Of a stretch of DNA of 26,229 nt, positions 21,830-26,229 are shown piece after piece. The stretch is from Clostridiaceae bacterium (GTDB lineage Bacteria > Bacillota > Clostridia > Oscillospirales > QAMX01). Below the pieces are notes generated by a model. It saw only the letters and a program-made list of their open reading frames with translations. It was not told the DNA's origin and did no database searches. The stretch covers positions 1-26,229 of the forward strand of contig JAEDGJ010000013.1 of assembly GCA_016297585.1 (NCBI GenBank), in the 5' to 3' direction. Position 1 is the stretch's first letter. Each line of letters starts with the position of its first letter. The position numbers and the translations under genes are program-made.

Positions 21830-23122
21830 TTATTTCAGGAACAGCTCGATGACCGGCACGACGCCCGGCTGCTTGATCGGCACCTCCAGCGTCACCGTGC
21901 CGAGGCCGCCGTCGTTGGCGGTGTTGACGCCCTGCACGCCGGTGCCCTCGCGGAACTGGATCTCCGACGCGTCGGCGAGGAGCTGGGCATACTCGACCTT
22001 TCCGGCAAAGCCGTCGAGGTGGATGTGGCGGAAGGGCCAGGAGAAGACGTGGACATAGAGACGGTTCGTCTCGGGGTTGTAGGTAAAGCGGCAGTCCTCG
22101 GGGCAGGAGAACTCGGTCGGCGCGGCGGTGCAGCCGTAGATCGACCGGGAATTGTAATGCATCCATTCGCCCATGCCCGCAAGGCGATCCTTCGCGCGGC
22201 TGTCGAATTCGCCGCGTCCGGTCGGCCCGACGTTCAAGAGCAGGTTGCCGCCCTTGGACACGCTGTCGACGAGCATCTTGATGAGCATCTCGACGGACTT
22301 CCAGCTCTCCTCGTCGCGGTAATAGCCCCAGGAGCCGGAGAAGGTCTGGCACGCCTCCCATACGACGGGCTTGCCGTCGACCTGCATCCAGCCGCGCGGC
22401 TGATACTGCTCGGGGGTCTTGATGTCCTGATCGATCTGGAGGCGGTCGTTGATGAGGATGTCGGGCTGATAGCGGCGGATCATCTTCAAAAGCTCCTCGG
22501 AATGCCAGACGTCGCGTCCCTTTCCGGCAAAGCCGCCGGCGGGAGACACGGAAAAGTCGTACCAGAGGATGTCGATCTTGCCGAACTGGGTCAGCAGCTC
22601 CTCGGTCTGGTTATAGAGGTACTCGACATAGCGTTCGAGGTTTCTGTCCTTGTCGCGGGCGATATACTCGGCGTTTTCGCGCATGGGGTGGCAGTTGTCG
22701 ACGGTGTAGTCGGGGTGATGCCAGTCGAGCAGGGAGTGGTAAAAGCCGACCTTCAGGCCCTCCTCGCGGAACGCCTCGACCATCGGGCGCAGCACGTCGC
22801 GGCCATAGGGGGTATTCGGCGCCTTGTAGTCGGTGTACTTCGTATCCCAGAGGCAGAAGCCCTCGTGGTGCTTCGTCGTGATGACGAAATACTTCATACC
22901 GGCGGCTTTCGCGGCCTTCGCCCATTCGCGGGGATTGTAGAGGTCGGGATCGAAGTGCCGGAAATACTTCTCGTATTCCTCGGTGCTCATCTTCTCTCGG
23001 GATTTCATCCATTCATGCCGCGCGGCGAGGGAATAGGTTCCCCAGTGAATGAACATACCGAAGCGATCGTGGACAAACCAGTCGGACTTGCCGGGGGTGG
23101 GCTGCGGAACGATCAGACTCAT
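21830..23122 (-). CDS. alpha-L-fucosidase, glycoside hydrolase family 29
   Basis: Hydrolyses terminal alpha-L-fucose from glycans by a retaining mechanism. It is 430 residues. Family hallmarks are FGMFIHWGTYSL (residues 21-32), the active-site KHHEGFCLWDT (84-94), GFYHSLLDWHHPDY, and the nucleophile region DILWYDF with Asp189 as the likely nucleophile. A C-terminal beta domain follows from about residue 340. No signal peptide or membrane segment is visible, so it acts in the cytoplasm on imported oligosaccharides. The acid/base residue is not assigned, as it varies in the family. The ATG follows AAGGAGG. It is last in a same-strand series after an ABC exporter and a Gfo/Idh/MocA gene, 82 bases from the latter. 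Confidence 0.93.
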   Translation of the reverse strand: MSLIVPQPTPGKSDWFVHDRFGMFIHWGTYSLAARHEWMKSREKMSTEEYEKYFRHFDPDLYNPREWAKAAKAAGMKYFVITTKHHEGFCLWDTKYTDYKAPNTPYGRDVLRPMVEAFREEGLKVGFYHSLLDWHHPDYTVDNCHPMRENAEYIARDKDRNLERYVEYLYNQTEELLTQFGKIDILWYDFSVSPAGGFAGKGRDVWHSEELLKMIRRYQPDILINDRLQIDQDIKTPEQYQPRGWMQVDGKPVVWEACQTFSGSWGYYRDEESWKSVEMLIKMLVDSVSKGGNLLLNVGPTGRGEFDSRAKDRLAGMGEWMHYNSRSIYGCTAAPTEFSCPEDCRFTYNPETNRLYVHVFSWPFRHIHLDGFAGKVEYAQLLADASEIQFREGTGVQGVNTANDGGLGTVTLEVPIKQPGVVPVIELFLK

Positions 23123-23158
23123 GGATGCGGCCTCCTTATAAAATTAGGTTATTCTCAA

Positions 23159-23193
23159 GCGGCAGCCGCCCCGTACAAAACGGCGGCAGCCGC
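23159..23193 (-). repeat. hairpin upstream of the fucosidase gene
   Basis: On the minus strand GCGGCTGCCGC appears twice around a short loop. Each copy is itself nearly palindromic, and the two can pair over 12 positions with one T-T mismatch. No T run follows, so it may be a processing or stability hairpin between cotranscribed genes. Confidence 0.5.
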
Positions 23194-23204
23194 AATGCGC
23201 ACGG

Positions 23205-24185
23205 TCAGCGGGTCCTTTCGCCGAAGCGGCGCTTCAGCACTTCGAAGATCTCCGCACATTCGAGGGTGTCCTCCGGCGGGATCCGGTCGGAGGTCAGCTT
23301 TCCCTCGCGGATGCAGCCGATCATGTGGCGGAGCTCGTACTCAAAACCGGACTCGATCGTCATGCGGTAGCTCTCGACGCACCGGTCGTCCACCCAGAGC
23401 TCCGCCGTTTCGGGCGCGTAGAACGCGGGATACAGCCGGATCTTGCCCTCCGAGCCGTAGAGCACGGCGATATTCTCGGTCGGGCAGAGCACGGCGGAGG
23501 AAAGGCTCGCGATGCCGCCGCCCTCGAAGTGCAGCAGCATAGCGTTCACGCCGTCGACGCCCGTGGGCGCGAAATCGGCCATGCCCTGGATCCCGTCGGG
23601 CTTATGGGGGGCAAAGAAGTCGAGTGCTGCCTCGATAGCGTAGACGCCGACGTCATAGAGCGCGCCGCCGGCCATTTCGGCGCTGAAAATGGGATGCAGC
23701 GGCTCCGTCAGCGGCGTATTGTAGCCGAACGCCGCCGTCATATAGCGCAGCGTGCCGATGCGCCCTTCGGCGATCCAGCGCCGGGCAAGCTCGATCGTCG
23801 GGATAAAGCGCGTCCACATGGCCTCCATCAGGAACACGCCCTTCTCCCGCGCCGCGGCAAAGACCTCCGCGGCGTCGGCTGCCGTCAGCGCCATCGGCTT
23901 TTCACAGAGGACGTGCTTGCCCGCCGCAATGGCGGCCAGCGTGCAGGGCTTGTGCATCGGATGCGGCGTCGCCACATAGACGGCGTCGATGTCGGGGTCT
24001 GCGAGCATCGCGTCGTACGAGCCGTAGGCGCGGGGAATGCCGAACTCGCCGGCAAAGCGCCGCGCGGTGTCCTCGCGGCGGGACGCGGCGGCCAGCAGCG
24101 TCATTTCCGGGACGAGCGGCGCGGTGCGGGCGAATTTATGGGCGATGCCGCCGGTGCCGATGATGCCGAAACGGATGGGATTCAT
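23205..24185 (-). CDS. Gfo/Idh/MocA-family oxidoreductase, dihydrodiol-dehydrogenase-like
   Basis: It is 326 residues. The N-terminal Rossmann fold begins RFGIIGTGGIAHKFA (residues 5-19), EKPMA is near residues 95-99, and GGALYDVGVYAIEAAL lies in the C-terminal substrate domain. The replacement of the usual catalytic DxGxH histidine by Tyr (DVGVY), together with WTRFIPT, resembles the dimeric dihydrodiol dehydrogenase or glucose-fructose oxidoreductase branch. The substrate is unknown; next to an alpha-L-fucosidase a sugar is plausible but inferred. The start has AAAGGAGG. It is 27 bases downstream of the ABC exporter gene. It differs clearly from the other family member at 18758-19801 and is not a recent duplicate. 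Confidence 0.92.
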   Translation of the reverse strand: MNPIRFGIIGTGGIAHKFARTAPLVPEMTLLAAASRREDTARRFAGEFGIPRAYGSYDAMLADPDIDAVYVATPHPMHKPCTLAAIAAGKHVLCEKPMALTAADAAEVFAAAREKGVFLMEAMWTRFIPTIELARRWIAEGRIGTLRYMTAAFGYNTPLTEPLHPIFSAEMAGGALYDVGVYAIEAALDFFAPHKPDGIQGMADFAPTGVDGVNAMLLHFEGGGIASLSSAVLCPTENIAVLYGSEGKIRLYPAFYAPETAELWVDDRCVESYRMTIESGFEYELRHMIGCIREGKLTSDRIPPEDTLECAEIFEVLKRRFGERTR

Positions 24186-24212
24186 GGGAAGGGTTCCTCC
24201 TTTATGTGTCGC

Positions 24213-25931
24213 TTAAATCGCAAACTGCGCGTTATAGAGCCCGGCATAGAGCCCGTTTTGCTCCATCAGTTCCCGGTGCGTGCCGCGTTCGAGCACGCCC
24301 TCGTCGGTGATGACGATGATCTCGTCCGCGCGGCGCACGGTGGACAGGCGGTGGGCGACGACGATGGTCGTGCGGTCGTGGGAAAGCTCCTCGAGCGACT
24401 CCTGAATGAGCGTCTCGGTCGCGTTGTCCAGCGCGGAGGTCGCCTCGTCGAGCACGAGGATGGGCGGGTCCTTGAGGAAGACGCGCGCGATGGAAATGCG
24501 CTGCTTCTGACCGCCCGAGAGCTTGACGCCGCGTTCGCCGATGAAGGTCTCGTAGCCGTCGGGAAGCCCCTCGATGAACTCGTCGATGTGCGCGCGCCGG
24601 GCGGCACGGACGACCTCCTCGCGCGAGGCGCCGGGCTTGCCGTAGGCGATGTTTTCGTAGATCGTACCGGTAAAGAGAAAGACGTCCTGCTGGACGATGC
24701 CGACGGTCTCGCGGAGACTGCGGAGCGTCACGTCGCGGATGTCGCGGCCGTCGATGCGGATGGAGCCGTCCGAAATGTTGTAGAAGCGGGTCAGCAGGTG
24801 GCAGAGCGTGGTCTTGCCGCCGCCGGACGGCCCGACGAGCGCGACGGTATGCCCCGGCTCCACGGTAAAGCTGACGTCGTGCAGCACCTCGCGGCCGGTA
24901 TTGTAAGTAAAGCTGACGTTGTCAAAGCAAATCTCGCCCCGGACGTCCCGCAGATCGGTCGCGCCGGGCGTATCCTCCTCCGCCGCGGTGTCCATGATCT
25001 CGGCAAAGCGCCGGAAGCCGGTCATGCCGTCCTGATACTGCTCGATAAACCCGATCAGGCGGCGGATGGGCGTCATGAACATGCCGACATACAGAAGATA
25101 CGCGGCAAAGTCGCCGAAATTGATCGCGCCGCGCCAGCAGTACCAGCCTCCGGCGAGCAGCACGACGACGTACATCATGTCGAGGATGTAGGTGTTGACG
25201 CTGGAGAACTCCGCCATCACGCGGTAAGCGCGGAGCCGCGCCTTCACGAACGCCTGGTTGCGTTCGCCGAAGCGGGCGTTCTCATAATCCTCGTCGGCGA
25301 AGCTCTTCGTCACGCGGATGCCGGCGAGCGAGTTTTCCAGCCGCGCGTTGATCTCCGCGACCTCCTCGCGGGTACGGCGGAACGCGGTCTGCATCTTCCG
25401 GCGGCATTTCAGCGTGAAAAACGTCAGAACGGGCAGAAACGCGAAGATAATGACCGTCAGCGCGAGGTTGATGCGCGCCAGAATGATAAACGTGCCCACG
25501 AGCATCACGACGGAGAGAAACAGGTCCTCCGGTCCGTGATGGGCAAGCTCCGAGACGTCCATCAGGTCGTTGACGATGCGGGACATGATGGAGCCGGTCT
25601 TGTTGTCGTCAAAGAAGGAAAACGGCAGCCGTTCGAGCCGCGCAAAGATGTCGCGGCGCATATCGGCCTGCATCCGGACGCCGACCATGTGGCCGTAATA
25701 GAGCACGAGATAGGAAAGGACGAGCTTTGCGGTGTAAACGCCGGCAAGCAGCGCGCACTCGATCAGAATGCGGCGCATATTCCCGGCGGGGATGTCGACG
25801 TTGATGATGCTGCGCGTAACGGACGGATAGTAGAGGTCGCAGACGGCCATCACGAGGGCGCAGACCATATCAAAGGCAAAAAGCTTCCAATGCGGCTTAT
25901 AATACCGCGCAAAGCGCCGGATCATCTCCAC
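24213..25931 (-). CDS. ABC exporter half-transporter (fused permease and ATPase)
   Basis: It is 572 residues; two copies would form an exporter in the cytoplasmic membrane. The membrane domain has about six helices in residues 15-300 (for example LFAFDMVCALVMAVCDLYY). The nucleotide-binding domain has Walker A GPSGGGKTT (about 366-374), Q loop VQQDVFLFTGTI, signature KLSGGQKQR, Walker B ILVLDEATSALD (about 485-496) and H loop VVAHRLST. Glu after Walker B is present, so it should be active. The start is GTG at 25931, best spaced from GGAGG; an ATG two codons on (25925) is the alternative. Related proteins export lipids, drugs or peptides. The substrate is unknown. It lies 29 bases after the purine nucleoside phosphorylase gene. 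Confidence 0.94.
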   Translation of the reverse strand: MEMIRRFARYYKPHWKLFAFDMVCALVMAVCDLYYPSVTRSIINVDIPAGNMRRILIECALLAGVYTAKLVLSYLVLYYGHMVGVRMQADMRRDIFARLERLPFSFFDDNKTGSIMSRIVNDLMDVSELAHHGPEDLFLSVVMLVGTFIILARINLALTVIIFAFLPVLTFFTLKCRRKMQTAFRRTREEVAEINARLENSLAGIRVTKSFADEDYENARFGERNQAFVKARLRAYRVMAEFSSVNTYILDMMYVVVLLAGGWYCWRGAINFGDFAAYLLYVGMFMTPIRRLIGFIEQYQDGMTGFRRFAEIMDTAAEEDTPGATDLRDVRGEICFDNVSFTYNTGREVLHDVSFTVEPGHTVALVGPSGGGKTTLCHLLTRFYNISDGSIRIDGRDIRDVTLRSLRETVGIVQQDVFLFTGTIYENIAYGKPGASREEVVRAARRAHIDEFIEGLPDGYETFIGERGVKLSGGQKQRISIARVFLKDPPILVLDEATSALDNATETLIQESLEELSHDRTTIVVAHRLSTVRRADEIIVITDEGVLERGTHRELMEQNGLYAGLYNAQFAI

Positions 25932-25960
25932 GGGAGCGGTTCCTCCGTTTCATTTTTTCT

Positions 25961-26229
25961 TCAAAGCGCGCGCACCACGGCGCAGAGCAGTCGTTCGAAA
26001 TCCCGTCCGACGCGGGCGGCGGTCTCCTGCACCTCCGCGTGGGACAGCGGAGCGGCGGAGATGCCCGCGGCGAGGTTCGAGATGCAGGAGATGCCCGCGA
26101 CGCGCAGTCCCATATGCCGCGCCGCGATACATTCGCAGGCCGTGCTCATGCCGACGGCGTCCGCGCCGAGCGTGCGCAGCATCCGGATCTCGGCGGGCGT
26201 CTCGTACTGGGGGCCGGGAAGCTGGCAGT
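25961..26229 (-). CDS. purine nucleoside phosphorylase, C-terminal part (cut by window edge)
   Basis: Only the last 89 codons are in the window; the start lies beyond the right edge. The visible part begins LPGPQYETPAEIRML, then GADAVGMST, a conserved Glu in the next helix, AARHMGLRVAGISCISNLAAG, and a normal C-terminal helix. This is the purine nucleoside/methylthioadenosine phosphorylase family, trimeric type, which splits purine nucleosides with phosphate in salvage. The stretch after GMST reads ACEC where many members have VPEV, a variant within the family, so base preference cannot be called. It is the first gene seen of the same-strand run into the ABC exporter gene. Confidence 0.88.
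   Translation of the reverse strand, partial: CQLPGPQYETPAEIRMLRTLGADAVGMSTACECIAARHMGLRVAGISCISNLAAGISAAPLSHAEVQETAARVGRDFERLLCAVVRAL

Overview
The window reads as chromosome from a high-GC member of the Clostridia, probably a gut Oscillospirales or Christensenellales type. The lineage is inferred from three things: a Firmicutes-style rpmH-rnpA-yidD-yidC-khpB-mnmE-mnmG cluster, a T-box leader on tyrS, and sigma-A promoters with strong AGGAGG-type ribosome binding sites in GC-rich DNA. No rRNA, tRNA, CRISPR array, insertion sequence, prophage or integrase was seen. Because GC is high, most genes carry long open frames on the opposite strand; I treat these as shadows.

Left part (1-7272). On the minus strand, from right to left, lie rpmH, rnpA, yidD, yidC, khpB/jag, mnmE and mnmG (mnmG runs off the left edge). 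This is the usual oriC-proximal set for ribosome protein L34, RNase P, membrane protein insertion and tRNA U34 modification. dnaA, which often sits next to rpmH, is absent. In its place upstream is fba (class II fructose-bisphosphate aldolase, minus strand), which is divergent from pfp (PPi-type phosphofructokinase, plus strand). The 373-base gap between fba and pfp holds both promoters, a 12-bp palindrome and otherwise no gene.

Middle (7273-15423). After pfp and its terminator come a GGCGC-rich tandem repeat and a DUF308/HdeD-like membrane protein (minus). Divergent from it is a three-gene plus-strand operon: a radical SAM protein with a SPASM/twitch-like signature and a cysteine-rich tail, an ABC ATPase, and a 1244-residue FtsX/MacB-type permease. 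About 420 residues of predicted coiled coil are inserted in the permease's first extracellular domain. This operon is the best candidate for an undescribed system.

Right part (15424-26229). DMT transporter and uridine phosphorylase genes form a minus-strand pair facing the ABC operon across a shared terminator. Glutamate dehydrogenase (plus) is divergent from that pair. Next, all on the minus strand, are a Gfo/Idh/MocA oxidoreductase, and tyrS with its own promoter and a tyrosine T-box leader in the 502-base gap 21328-21829. A run of four minus-strand genes follows: purine nucleoside phosphorylase (cut by the right edge), an ABC exporter half-transporter, a second Gfo/Idh/MocA oxidoreductase and a cytoplasmic GH29 alpha-L-fucosidase. 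This run suggests use of fucosylated glycans together with salvage. Ten promoter candidates with a spacer of exactly 17 bases and about nine hairpin terminators outline the transcription units.
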